Source: Neobacillus niacini (GTDB lineage Bacteria > Bacillota > Bacilli > Bacillales > Cytobacillaceae). Taken from it: a stretch of DNA of 64,000 nucleotides. Under the pieces are notes generated by a model, which saw only the letters and a list, made by a program, of their open reading frames with translations, was not told where the DNA came from and did not search any database. The stretch covers positions 2,984,001-3,048,000 of the forward strand of contig NZ_JAUSZN010000001.1 of NCBI RefSeq assembly GCF_030817595.1, written 5' to 3'. Both the position numbers and the translations under genes were made by a program. Below, in pieces: positions 46,698 through 55,493 of this stretch (within the stretch, counting starts at the first letter, position 1; each line of letters begins with the position of its first letter).

Positions 46698-47117
46698 ATG
46701 AGTGATTGTATCTTTTGTAAAATTGTTAATGGGGATATCCCGGCAGCAAAAGTGTATGAAAATGAACATGTATTAGCCTTTCTTGATATTAGTCAGGTAA
46801 CAAAAGGCCATACATTGGTCATTCCCAAAGTACATAAAGAAAATTTATTTGAATTGTCTCCTGAAACGTCTAAAAACCTTTTCGAATCTGTACCTGAAAT
46901 TGCAAATGCCCTAAAAAAGGAATTTAGCCCTCTCGGATTAAACCTGGTAAATAATAATGGGGAACATGCAGGGCAAACCGTTTTTCATTTCCATGTTCAT
47001 TTGATTCCACGCTATGGTAAAGGAGACGGATTTGGCGCTGTTTGGAAAAGCAATACAAGCGATTATACACAAGAGACACTGCAAGAGATGGCATCGAATA
47101 TTAATAAGCATTTTTAA
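46698..47117 (+). CDS. hit: HIT family nucleotide-binding hydrolase Hit
   Basis: 139 residues. Histidine triad HFHVHLIP with H97, H99 and H101, the nucleophilic histidine being the middle or last. CIFCKI at 4-9 is the N-terminal zinc motif of the Hint branch. Hydrolyses purine phosphoramidates or related nucleotides. Same neighbour (ecsA, divergent) as in B. subtilis. Confidence 0.94.
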   Translation: MSDCIFCKIVNGDIPAAKVYENEHVLAFLDISQVTKGHTLVIPKVHKENLFELSPETSKNLFESVPEIANALKKEFSPLGLNLVNNNGEHAGQTVFHFHVHLIPRYGKGDGFGAVWKSNTSDYTQETLQEMASNINKHF

Positions 47118-47228
47118 TGGGAAATTAAATTATCTGAAAATTATATCTTTATTATTTTTATATTCCTGTGATATAATGATAACAAGTTTTTCGCTGCAGG
47201 CACCTGAGCGCACTGCAGGAGGAACAAA

Positions 47229-47265
47229 TAGAACAAATAGCTGAGTACAGCAGAGGAGAGAAGAG
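47229..47265 (+). promoter_or_regulatory. TRAP (MtrB) binding site over the trpP ribosome binding site
   Basis: TAG at 47238, GAG 47243, CAG 47248, GAG 47253, GAG 47258 and GAG 47263 repeat with an exact 5-nt period up to two bases before the trpP ATG, with another TAG at 47229. NAG triplets spaced by two bases are the TRAP target. They cover the Shine-Dalgarno, so tryptophan-loaded TRAP should block trpP translation. Confidence 0.88.
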
Positions 47266-47267
47266 AA

Positions 47268-47792
47268 ATGAATACAAAGAATCTAGTAGTCCTATCACTT
47301 TTGGCGGGAATTGGAGTAGTTTTGCATACGGTAATGCCAGCCTTCCTTACGATTAAACCAGATATGATGCTTGCCATGATGTTCTTGGGAATTATTCTTA
47401 TTCCAGAAATTAAAAGTGTTATGTTATTGTCTATTGTGACCGGAGGACTATCCGCACTTACAACGGGTTTTCCTGGTGGTCAACTACCAAATATCATTGA
47501 TAAGCCCATAACTGCGTTAGTCTTTTTTGGTTTATTTTTGGCATTAAAGCACTACCGTAATTCCATTATTAGTGTTGCCGTCTTAACTGCAATTGGGACA
47601 TTAGTTTCAGGATCTGTCTTTTTGGGATCTGCCTATTACATTGTAGGCTTACCAAGTTCTTTCACAGCTTTATTTGCTGCTGGTGTTTTACCTGCAATAG
47701 CACTGAATACTATTATTATGGTTATTTTGTATCCAGTTGCTCTTTCAGTAGTAAAAAGAACTAAGACATCATCTATCGTCATCTCAAAATAA
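47268..47792 (+). CDS. trpP: Tryptophan transporter TrpP
   Basis: 174 residues, about five membrane segments, ECF S-component-like: KNLVVLSLLAGIGVVLHTVMP and LTTGFPGGQLPNIIDKPITA are TrpP hallmarks. Imports tryptophan. Translation is probably controlled by TRAP through the triplets just upstream. Position (YhaG) beside hit and hpr matches B. subtilis. Confidence 0.93.
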   Translation: MNTKNLVVLSLLAGIGVVLHTVMPAFLTIKPDMMLAMMFLGIILIPEIKSVMLLSIVTGGLSALTTGFPGGQLPNIIDKPITALVFFGLFLALKHYRNSIISVAVLTAIGTLVSGSVFLGSAYYIVGLPSSFTALFAAGVLPAIALNTIIMVILYPVALSVVKRTKTSSIVISK

Positions 47793-47796
47793 CACA

Positions 47797-47829
47797 AAAG
47801 AAAAGAACCTCAGCAAGGTTCTTTTCTTT
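47797..47829 (+). terminator. Terminator of trpP
   Basis: AAAGAAAAGAACCT (47797-47810) pairs with AGGTTCTTTTCTTT (47816-47829) around a 5-nt loop. Confidence 0.9.
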
Positions 47830-47850
47830 CTATAAACATCAAATAAATGA

Positions 47851-48039
47851 TTAAAAGCTTGATAAAATAATCGTCAAAAGTAAAAATATTGCTCCACCGC
47901 CTGCTAATGCTGTGGCTCGCTTTTTTAAGACTTGTTTAGGCGGATAAAATCCCGGTCTTTTTAGAGCTAGAGCATTCCAAATTGCACCGACAAATTGCAA
48001 TATACTTAGCAAAAAAAGGATTGATGTTACAGCTTTCAT
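47851..48039 (-). CDS. Small membrane protein of unknown function
   Basis: 62 residues from ATG 48039 behind GGGGG; an earlier in-frame start lacks a site. Two hydrophobic segments (about 3-23 and 43-61) flank a basic loop, KRPGFYPPKQVLKKRAT. No family recognised. It converges on trpP. The 274-nt gap on its other side leads to hpr and shows only AT-rich promoter-like sequence. Confidence 0.7.
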   Translation of the reverse strand: MKAVTSILFLLSILQFVGAIWNALALKRPGFYPPKQVLKKRATALAGGGAIFLLLTIILSSF

Positions 48040-48313
48040 ATAATACCCCCTATTGACGACCAAGAGTTGATACTATTATTAATATGATTTGCTGTCCTTC
48101 CCTATGTGGAATATTCAAAAGGTTGGCATTATTTAGAGAAAAAACGTAAAATAAAGAAGAACTATTTTCTCAGAATTGTAATAAAAATAAAAAATATAAA
48201 TTTCAAGTAGAAAAAAACGTAATTTCTAAAAATTTTGTGAATTTACATCTTTATTAATTTTTATTTTATTGGCATAATGTTAATAGAGAAAAAAAAAGTA
48301 GGTGAAATTGGGG

Positions 48314-48889
48314 ATGTCGGAGAAACAGTATACAATGAAAGAAGCGATGCTATTTAGCCAAAGGATTGCACAATTAAGTAAAGCCCTATGGAAATCAATT
48401 GAGAAAGATTGGCAGCAATGGTTAAAACCTTTTGATTTAAATATTAATGAACATCATATCCTTTGGATTGCATACCATTTAAATGGAGCATCTATTTCGG
48501 ATGTAGCAAAATTTGGTGTTATGCATGTCTCAACAGCGTTCAATTTTTCGAAAAAGTTAGAAGAAAGAGGATTGCTTACATTTTCAAAGAAAGAAAATGA
48601 TAAACGAAATACGTATATTCAGCTCACCCCAGAAGGTGAAGAGATCTTTCTTCGTTTAATGGAATCCTATCACCCCAGTGGCAATGCTGCATTTGTTGGT
48701 GCCCTGCCGTTAAGAGATTTATATGGGAAGTTTCCTGATATTATTGAAATGATGGCGATTGTTCGAAATATCTATGGTGAAGATTTCATGGAAATCTTTG
48801 AACGATCGTTTCATAATATTGAAACTGAATTTAACGAAAATGATGGAAAACTTAAAAAGTCAGAAAAAACAGAACAAGAACTCTCCTAA
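48314..48889 (+). CDS. hpr: Transition-state regulator Hpr (ScoC), MarR family
   Basis: 191 residues from ATG 48314 (AGGTG, 9-nt spacing), the start that fits the B. subtilis protein. The winged helix is almost identical to Sco[69 protein letters not shown]. Represses protease, oligopeptide uptake and sporulation genes during growth. The C-terminus is acidic/basic and variable. Tail-to-tail with yhaI, whose stop overlaps by 4 nt. Confidence 0.96.
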   Translation: MSEKQYTMKEAMLFSQRIAQLSKALWKSIEKDWQQWLKPFDLNINEHHILWIAYHLNGASISDVAKFGVMHVSTAFNFSKKLEERGLLTFSKKENDKRNTYIQLTPEGEEIFLRLMESYHPSGNAAFVGALPLRDLYGKFPDIIEMMAIVRNIYGEDFMEIFERSFHNIETEFNENDGKLKKSEKTEQELS

Positions 48890-49224
48890 AGACATTTAGC
48901 AAACTCTGTAAAAAGAGGTTCGAATAAGTGTTGCTTTAAACAAGCTTGAACAACTTCCTTTGCGTTAAGTTTTTCCGGTAAAGAATATAGAAACTCATTG
49001 AAAAGCGGATGAAAATGTATAAACCCTTCCGCTTTTTGTTCTTCCATTTTTATGTTAAGATTCTCACATAATCGATTGAATGCCTCTACTTCATGTTCTG
49101 ATAACCCATTCTCTATCACTACTCTATAGAATTCAAGATTGGGGTCCCTCAGCAACTTTAAGAGTAACTTTTGATGATATTCAAGAATATTCACACGGGC
49201 TTGTAATTCAACGTATATATCCAT
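48886..49224 (-). CDS. yhaI: YhaI family protein (DUF1878)
   Basis: 112 residues, soluble and helical. [18 protein letters not shown] at the N-terminus and an aromatic [15 protein letters not shown] segment. Length and location beside hpr match B. subtilis YhaI. Function unknown. Confidence 0.87.
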   Translation of the reverse strand: MDIYVELQARVNILEYHQKLLLKLLRDPNLEFYRVVIENGLSEHEVEAFNRLCENLNIKMEEQKAEGFIHFHPLFNEFLYSLPEKLNAKEVVQACLKQHLFEPLFTEFAKCL

Positions 49225-49439
49225 TGCGTTCGACCTCCGGTCACTGCTTTACATTCCTACGTTCATTATTTACTCTTTTCAGGCCTTTGTAAACCTATTC
49301 TTAAATTAGAACAGATAATAATCTTTCCAGTGTTTTTATTTCAAATTATTTCCTACTTTTCTACCATTCCTTTTAACTATCTTTTTTTGTAAATTTTTGA
49401 TAATGTATTAACATATAATGAACATCAGGGAGGGAATCG

Positions 49440-49622
49440 ATGATGATCTCCATTTTTATTGTTTTGGCCATTTTTATTTTGTTTTACGTTAATAAAATGA
49501 CCAATTCCCTTTGTATTCAAAAAGATATACCGGAAGAACGTCAGCATAAAGTATTTCGTACAATAAATGTACTTGTCACGATATTATTGATTTCATCCTA
49601 TGTGGAAATTTTGTATACATAG
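49440..49622 (+). CDS. Small membrane protein of unknown function
   Basis: 60 residues, starting at ATG 49440 (or 49443) after AGGGAGGG. Two membrane segments, about 2-20 and 42-58, with a basic central loop (KDIPEERQHKVFR). The strong ribosome binding site and a hairpin just after it (GCGATGAGAAA/TTCTCATCGC near 49662-49686) support a real gene. No family recognised. Confidence 0.7.
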   Translation: MMISIFIVLAIFILFYVNKMTNSLCIQKDIPEERQHKVFRTINVLVTILLISSYVEILYT

Positions 49623-49703
49623 GTTTACTTTATGTAATGTATCAATGTTAGAGAAAAATAGAAGCGATGAGAAAATTCTCATCGCTTTTAATTTGTTTTC
49701 AGG

Positions 49704-49793
49704 TTAAAACCAAGAAGCACCAATAATTATTAACAGGATGAAAAGGACAACGATTAACGCAAATCCTCCACCGTGGAATCCAGTTCCAGACAC
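49704..49793 (-). CDS. YjcZ family sporulation mini-protein (copy 1)
   Basis: 29 residues. GTG 49793 lies 6 nt after GGGGAG and gives a protein of the same length as its neighbour; an ATG at 49835 would add 14 unrelated residues. Glycine-rich start (VSGTGFHGGG), then one hydrophobic helix FALIVVLFILLIIIGASWF, the family signature. YjcZ/YoaF-type proteins are made in sporulation and found in spores; function unknown. Confidence 0.85.
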   Translation of the reverse strand: MSGTGFHGGGFALIVVLFILLIIIGASWF

Positions 49794-49852
49794 ACAATTC
49801 TCCCCTTTCTTAAATGGTAAAGCTGTTGTCTGCATCAGGTGATACCCTTAAA

Positions 49853-49942
49853 TTAAAACCAAGATGCTCCAACAATAATCAATAGAATGAATAGGACTAC
49901 AATCAATGCAAATCCTGCTCCGTATCCGTGTCCACCACTCAT
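49853..49942 (-). CDS. YjcZ family sporulation mini-protein (copy 2)
   Basis: 29 residues from ATG 49942 after AAAGGAGGT. Begins MSGGHGYGAG and continues with the same hydrophobic helix ending GASWF as copy 1. The two are tandem duplicates 59 nt apart, in one direction. The gap 49943-50273 upstream holds promoter-like AT-rich DNA for this pair and for prsA, and no further gene. Confidence 0.9.
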   Translation of the reverse strand: MSGGHGYGAGFALIVVLFILLIIVGASWF

Positions 49943-50273
49943 CGTAATACCTCCTTTATTATTTACTACGATATACTATTCAAGCTGTACTCATTTCGAC
50001 TAGGCGCTTAGCTTATTTTCTTCGGAAAAAGTCCACCTTTTTCTTATTGGGGATTAATCCTTAGAGAACATAACGTTTAGCCGATGGGCAATTGAATAGT
50101 TCTCTTTTTTTGTTACATGTTATCGTATGTACGAATTCTTGAATTCGCAATGGGTAAATGCCCAAAATTCTGATAACAAAACAGGAAATATTTTTGCAGT
50201 GGTTGTCATTTATGTTATAGTATAGTTTGTGGACAAAAGCCCACAAGAATTTACTGTTTAGGAGAGGTACAAC

Positions 50274-51137
50274 ATGAAAAAATGGATGTTAGCCCTTACA
50301 TTAGCTGGCGGGGTTATTGCCTTAAGCGCGTGTAATCAAAGTAGCGGTTCTACAGTCGCAGAAAGCAGTGCTGGAGATATTACAAAGGATGAACTTTATG
50401 AAGCAATGAAGGAAAAGGTGGGAACACAAGCATTACAACAGCTTGTCTATGAAAAAGTCCTTGCTGAGAAATACGAAGTAACCGACAAAGAATTAGATGC
50501 AAAGGTTGATGAATTAAAGGAGCAGCTTGGAGACAACTTTGAGGCTGCGCTCGCACAATACGGTTACGCAAATGAAGATGATTTTAAAGAAACGATGAAA
50601 CTTGGTATGATGCAAGAAAAAGCTGCAATGAAGTCCATAAAGGTAACAGATAAAGAAGTTAAGGAATACTACGACAACTACAAGCCTGAGATCAAGGCTC
50701 GTCATATTCTCGTTGCGGATGAAAAAACAGCTTTAGAAGTGAAGCAAAAGCTTGACGCTGGCGAAAAGTTTGAAGATGTAAGTAATACCTATTCTACTGA
50801 TGAAGCGGCTAAAGCAGCTGGCGGTGACTTAGGATGGTTTGGTGCTGGAGCAATGGATCCAGATTTTGAAGCTGCAGCATATGCCCTCAAAAAAGATGAA
50901 ATCAGCGGCCCAGTTAAGAGCTCATTTGGCTATCATATCATTCAATTAACGGACAAAAAAGAAAAGAAATCCTATGATGAAATGAAAGATCAAATGGAAA
51001 AAGAATTAAAATCATCAAAATTAACAAATGAAAAAATTAACGAAGTGATGCAAAAGGAAATTAAAGAAGCAAAAGTGAAAATAAGTGATAAAGACTTAGA
51101 AAAAGCACTTGACCCAGCAGCTACTGCAGCACAATAA
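50274..51137 (+). CDS. prsA: Foldase lipoprotein PrsA
   Basis: 287 residues. Lipoprotein signal with lipobox LSAC (Cys20), so anchored on the outer membrane face. Parvulin-type prolyl isomerase domain at about 141-232: IKARHILVADEKTALEVKQK, GGDLGWFGAGAMDPDFE, SSFGYHIIQLTDKK. Flanking helical NC domain. Helps secreted proteins fold; essential in B. subtilis. An inverted repeat TTGTGG/CCACAA lies in the leader. Good site AGGAG. Confidence 0.96.
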   Translation: MKKWMLALTLAGGVIALSACNQSSGSTVAESSAGDITKDELYEAMKEKVGTQALQQLVYEKVLAEKYEVTDKELDAKVDELKEQLGDNFEAALAQYGYANEDDFKETMKLGMMQEKAAMKSIKVTDKEVKEYYDNYKPEIKARHILVADEKTALEVKQKLDAGEKFEDVSNTYSTDEAAKAAGGDLGWFGAGAMDPDFEAAAYALKKDEISGPVKSSFGYHIIQLTDKKEKKSYDEMKDQMEKELKSSKLTNEKINEVMQKEIKEAKVKISDKDLEKALDPAATAAQ

Positions 51138-51149
51138 GAAAGTCAAAGA

Positions 51150-51180
51150 GAAGGCACTCGGGTAAGAGTTCCTTCTTTTT
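51150..51180 (+). terminator. Terminator of prsA
   Basis: GAAGGCACTC pairs with GAGTTCCTTC (one mismatch), followed by T5. Confidence 0.85.
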
Positions 51181-51185
51181 GTATT

Positions 51186-51374
51186 CTATTCGGCTGTAAC
51201 TCTTTCTCCTCCACGGCGTTCTTTTTCTTGTTCAAGCCGAGTTAGATAAATTTCTCCCTCTTTTTCAATATTCTCCATTTCTAACATTCGTTCTTCTCTG
51301 CCTGTTTTAATTGCCATCAATGCGCTAATTACGATACCCACCACGACTGCATATACCCAAATAGGAATAGTCAT
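51186..51374 (-). CDS. yhaL: Sporulation protein YhaL
   Basis: 62 residues: one N-terminal membrane segment (about 4-21) and a charged helical tail rich in Glu, Arg and Lys. Position between prsA and yhaM matches B. subtilis YhaL, a small sporulation-associated protein of unknown mechanism. GGAGC precedes ATG 51374. Confidence 0.87.
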   Translation of the reverse strand: MTIPIWVYAVVVGIVISALMAIKTGREERMLEMENIEKEGEIYLTRLEQEKERRGGERVTAE

Positions 51375-51456
51375 TTATTATTGCTCCTTTCGTTAGCGGT
51401 TGTCCACTTTTTTATACAACATATTCGAATTACTGATAAATATTCATCCTGTGTAC

Positions 51457-51484
51457 AAAAAAAATAACCCATTTGATGGGTTAT
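51457..51484 (-). terminator. Terminator of yhaONM operon
   Basis: ATAACCCA (51464-51471) pairs with TGGGTTAT (51477-51484); a T8 run follows on the minus strand. Confidence 0.87.
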
Positions 51485-51485
51485 C

Positions 51486-52430
51486 TTATTTATGGAATAT
51501 GGGTTTGTAAAATGAACGGTTGTCTAAGGCAAATACACGTTCAGTAAATTCGCCAGGTTTCACTCTTTCTAAGGCACGATCGAGCATGTTCATTTTCGCA
51601 TCCAGATTATCGATATAATGGAGAATTTCTGCTTCTTTAATTAATGGCGGCTTTGGACTTCCCCACTCGGCCTTCCCGTGATGACTTAATATGAGATGCT
51701 TTAGTATTAATACTTCCTCACCAGATATCCCTAGTTCCTCGGCAGCTTTTCCAATTTCATTTACCATAATGGTAATATGACCTAGTAAATTTCCTTCCAC
51801 TGTATAAGTAGTAGAGATTGGACCTGATAATTCAACTACTTTCCCCATATCATGCAATATCACTCCAGCATAGAGCAAGTCCTTGTCAAGACTAGGATAG
51901 AGCGAAGCTATTGCTTTGGCTAAGTCGAGCATACTAACCACGTGATAGACAAGACCTGACACAAACTCATGATGATTCTTAGTTGCGGCAGGATACTCCA
52001 AAAAGGCCTTCTGATGTTTTTTCAATAAATGGCGTGTTATTCTTTGGATATTTGGATTTTTCATATCAAATATATATTGTGTCAGTTTACTAGTCATTTC
52101 TTCTTGGCTTAATGGTGCGGTCTCTAAGAAATCTTCCAATTTTACTGAGTCACTCGGTCCCGTTCTTCGAATCTGCCGGATTTTCAGCTGGCTTTTGCCA
52201 CGATAATTATGGATATCCCCAATAATTTTAACAATGCTTTGTGCGGTGTAATTCTTTTCATCCTCTTCATTAGCGTCCCAAAGTTTCGCTTCTATCTCAC
52301 CACTTTGATCTTGGAGAATAAGTGTTAAGAATGGCTTTCCATTACTGGCAATCCCTTTTGTGGCACTTTTAATAAGTAAATACAGATCAACCTGTACTCC
52401 GAAATCATAATCTAGTATTCCTTTAGTCAT
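51486..52430 (-). CDS. yhaM: 3'-5' exoribonuclease YhaM
   Basis: 314 residues from ATG 52430 after GGAGAG, exactly the usual length. N-terminal OB fold (about 10-100: [20 protein letters not shown]) and C-terminal HD domain with [18 protein letters not shown] and [28 protein letters not shown] holding the metal histidines. Trims RNA and single-stranded DNA 3' ends, Mn-dependent. Same-strand neighbours yhaO and yhaN form its operon. Confidence 0.96.
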   Translation of the reverse strand: MTKGILDYDFGVQVDLYLLIKSATKGIASNGKPFLTLILQDQSGEIEAKLWDANEEDEKNYTAQSIVKIIGDIHNYRGKSQLKIRQIRRTGPSDSVKLEDFLETAPLSQEEMTSKLTQYIFDMKNPNIQRITRHLLKKHQKAFLEYPAATKNHHEFVSGLVYHVVSMLDLAKAIASLYPSLDKDLLYAGVILHDMGKVVELSGPISTTYTVEGNLLGHITIMVNEIGKAAEELGISGEEVLILKHLILSHHGKAEWGSPKPPLIKEAEILHYIDNLDAKMNMLDRALERVKPGEFTERVFALDNRSFYKPIFHK

Positions 52431-52469
52431 CTTTCTCTCTCCTTCCCAATAGTACAAGTATAACATTCT

Positions 52470-55400
52470 CTATGAAATTACCTCGACATTATCTTTATGA
52501 AGATACATAACATTTTCTGGATGAAAGTATGGGAGCAAATGTGTGTGACAAGTAAAAAATAAAATTTGATTGTTCTGGAGCGTGGTTAATAGCTCCAGCA
52601 CCTTTTTGGTGCGGTTGCCATCAAAATTCACAAAACTATCATCGATAATAATTGGAAAGCGATACTTTTCGTAAAGAGTGGCCGCAAGCGCCAATCGTAT
52701 AGAAACGTACACTTGCTCAGTAGTAGCTTGACTTAACTCATTTGCCTCAAATAGAGTATGATCTCTTCTTTCAATGAGAAAACCAGTTCCTGACTGTTGC
52801 AGGTGTATACGCTGATATTGTTCCTCTGTCAAAAAGGATAGATATTCCTCTGCTTTTGCCAGCATTCTAGGCAAATGAACGTTTTTATACTTTTCAACCG
52901 TCTTTGATAGTATGTTTTGAGCTAGACAGAAAACTGACCATTCTTTTGCTGCTTCTTCTAGCTCAAACTTTTGCTGTTTGTAGTAGTGGAGTAACTCAGA
53001 ATAAGAGCCGCCTTCTTCAAGAATTTGAATCTGGTAGTTTGCAGCTGCTTGCTTTTCTTGCAGTTCTATTAGTCTAGATGATAACGGTTCGATTTGATTA
53101 TGAAACTGGTTTAATCGTTCTTCTATATTGTGAATTTGTAACAATCTTTCTATCTCGTCATTTTTTAGAAAAGAGTATTGTACCTGCTTCCTAATATCCT
53201 CAAGCCTTTCTATAAACTTTAACTTTGATTCGACTTCTTTACCAAGCTCATAGAAAGCCGCTTCCTCCTCCACATTTGCTTCTACAAGGAGCTTTTTCTT
53301 TTCCGAGATTAGATGCGCTTGTTCCAGTTTCATTTGATCAAGGTCGGCATTAAAATCATCAAGCTTTCCTTGCTTTTCTTGAATTTTTATTACCTTTCCA
53401 TGTTCTTCTCTTAGTTTATTCCGCAATAAATACCCAATCTTCGAAAAATCATTTCCTTCGTCTGCTAAATAGAGCTTTGCGTAAGAAGTGAGTCTTTCAT
53501 TAATGGCAGCCTTTTCAAGGTTAATAAATTCCACCCTCGCTAGCAAATTCCTTTTTTCTCGGCATATTAGCTTATATTGTTCAATTAGCTGGAATGCCTC
53601 TAAGAAAAAAGATTGTGCAATATATTCAGGTATATGAAGTTCATTGCTCAGTTTCACTAGTATGTCCTGATTTTCTGCTGATTCAATCTCCAACTCCTCG
53701 AATTTCCTGATCACTTTTTCATATTGTGTTTGCTGCTGTTCGAGCTTTATTTTTAATAGCTGTTGCTGCTCCTTCCAGTAATTATCCTGCTTCAATTTTT
53801 CTAGAAGGGCTGGAATATTACTATTTTTATATCTCTCGAGTAGTTGTATGAACCTTTTTTCATCCTCTAACAACTGACTTAGAGCTTGATTAATTTTTTC
53901 ATCGTTTTTACGATTATTGTTATTATTACTTAGAAAAAAAACGATTAGTAAGGTTCCTAATACACCAATAACTAACAGTATCCATTGCTTGGAATACAAT
54001 CCATAAAGTGAAAGAACCAGCAATAATACCCCAATGGCTAAGGATTGGTTCTGTTTTTGTTTTTTTATCGCTGCAAATGTTTTCTTATCCTGTTCACTAG
54101 AATGTTTAAAATACTCGATTTTGTCTTGGACTGCTTTTAATTCATATTCGACTTTTCTTTTTTCACTGTCTTCACTGACTAACTTTTCAAGACGCTCTCT
54201 TTCATGAGCTGGAATCATATGCGTTTCTGCAAAATTAACTTTTCTCTCTAGATCCTCAAGAGCGTTTTTTTCTTCCAGAAATTTTTCCTCAAGGTCCTGT
54301 TTTACTTCTAAAAGCTTTTGCTGTTTCTTCGCCGCCTGCTCTACTTGATTTTTCATATAAATATTTGTGTTTATCGTTAGAACTTCTTCTTCCCTTAAAG
54401 GTAAGTGTAGTTTTTCATTTATGATCGACATTTTTTCTTGTAAATCTGCCAATTTCACTTCGCATTGTTGTTTTTCTAGTGTCAATTGCTCATAGATGGG
54501 AATTTGGTCTAACGCCGCAAGAATCTGGGATTCATCAGCGAGTAATTGCTTTTCGGGCTGTATAGAAGCCATCTCTTTCTTTAATTGATCGATTCTCTCA
54601 AGTAAACTTGAAATCTGAGCATTATATGGATAGATGAGCTGATTTATTTTTTCAATTCGTTCAATCCCTCTAGCAGGGAATGGATATTCTCCAAGTAACT
54701 TGATTTCAGCCTGTATCCATTTTTCTTCTTTGACGAGTGAGTGGATTTTTTGCCATTCATTTAACTTTTCCACCTCGCTTTTTACAACCTGCAATTTATG
54801 GCTTATGTCTTCTATTTCCTTATGGATTCTTTCTTTATCTGAGACCAATGCTTCGTAACCTTGATTTTTGGCTGCTGCTTTTTTTAGGTCGCCGCTAAGT
54901 TCATGAAGTGCTTTGAGTTTTTCATTTACCACCGGCTTCTTCCCGCTTGGTTTAAAACGAGCTTCTAATTCCTTCTGAAGTTCAGCCTCTGTTTTCGCTA
55001 GCCGTTCTGTTCCGAGTGTACCTGTAGAAAATAAAAACTTTCCCAATTCGTCGCCTTTCATCTGGTGGATATTTTGCAGCCCATGCAGGTTGAAAGAAAA
55101 TATCGCTTGGAATAACCCTTTATCCATATTTCCTAGCAGCTGCTTAAGCAGTTCCTCATTACCTGTTGTTCCGTCCTCCAGTGTTACGGTAACGTCACCA
55201 GCAGCCTTACCTCTAATCCTTTCTATCGTGGCAATGCCAAACTCTTCAAAATATATTATCAGCTTTCCACCATAATTTGAGCCGTTTTTTGGTACATAGC
55301 GAAGTTCTGAGGATTGTTTCGTTGGGAATCCAAATAGAATTCCATGGATAAATGCCATGATCGTTGATTTTCCTGCTTCATTTTCACCATAAAACACTTG

Positions 55401-55484
55401 AAAATCAGATAGGTCGTTAATGACTATATTAGTTAGTTGACCAAAGCCGTATATATGTATCTCCTGGATTTTCAGGTCAATCAT
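52470..55484 (-). CDS. yhaN: SbcC/Rad50-like ATPase YhaN
   Basis: 1004 residues. N-terminal P-loop YGENEAGKSTIMAFIHGILFG near 35-55, long coiled coils on both sides of a pair of hydrophobic segments (about 483-525, SLAIGVLLLVLSLYGL and ILLVIGVLGTLLIVFFL), and a C-terminal Walker B FPIIIDDSFVNFDGNR. The central membrane hairpin replaces the zinc hook of Rad50, a feature of this branch. Acts with YhaO as an Mre11-Rad50-like pair for DNA ends. The start is uncertain: ATG 55484 directly abuts AGGAG, while a CTG nine nt further gives the family-like N-terminus KIQEIHIYGFG. Confidence 0.9.
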   Translation of the reverse strand: MIDLKIQEIHIYGFGQLTNIVINDLSDFQVFYGENEAGKSTIMAFIHGILFGFPTKQSSELRYVPKNGSNYGGKLIIYFEEFGIATIERIRGKAAGDVTVTLEDGTTGNEELLKQLLGNMDKGLFQAIFSFNLHGLQNIHQMKGDELGKFLFSTGTLGTERLAKTEAELQKELEARFKPSGKKPVVNEKLKALHELSGDLKKAAAKNQGYEALVSDKERIHKEIEDISHKLQVVKSEVEKLNEWQKIHSLVKEEKWIQAEIKLLGEYPFPARGIERIEKINQLIYPYNAQISSLLERIDQLKKEMASIQPEKQLLADESQILAALDQIPIYEQLTLEKQQCEVKLADLQEKMSIINEKLHLPLREEEVLTINTNIYMKNQVEQAAKKQQKLLEVKQDLEEKFLEEKNALEDLERKVNFAETHMIPAHERERLEKLVSEDSEKRKVEYELKAVQDKIEYFKHSSEQDKKTFAAIKKQKQNQSLAIGVLLLVLSLYGLYSKQWILLVIGVLGTLLIVFFLSNNNNNRKNDEKINQALSQLLEDEKRFIQLLERYKNSNIPALLEKLKQDNYWKEQQQLLKIKLEQQQTQYEKVIRKFEELEIESAENQDILVKLSNELHIPEYIAQSFFLEAFQLIEQYKLICREKRNLLARVEFINLEKAAINERLTSYAKLYLADEGNDFSKIGYLLRNKLREEHGKVIKIQEKQGKLDDFNADLDQMKLEQAHLISEKKKLLVEANVEEEAAFYELGKEVESKLKFIERLEDIRKQVQYSFLKNDEIERLLQIHNIEERLNQFHNQIEPLSSRLIELQEKQAAANYQIQILEEGGSYSELLHYYKQQKFELEEAAKEWSVFCLAQNILSKTVEKYKNVHLPRMLAKAEEYLSFLTEEQYQRIHLQQSGTGFLIERRDHTLFEANELSQATTEQVYVSIRLALAATLYEKYRFPIIIDDSFVNFDGNRTKKVLELLTTLQNNQILFFTCHTHLLPYFHPENVMYLHKDNVEVIS

Positions 55485-55493
55485 CTCCTTTCA

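Noticed and set aside
50061..50246. 61-codon minus-strand frame upstream of prsA
   Set aside because: It covers the prsA promoter and leader region and lacks a ribosome binding site.
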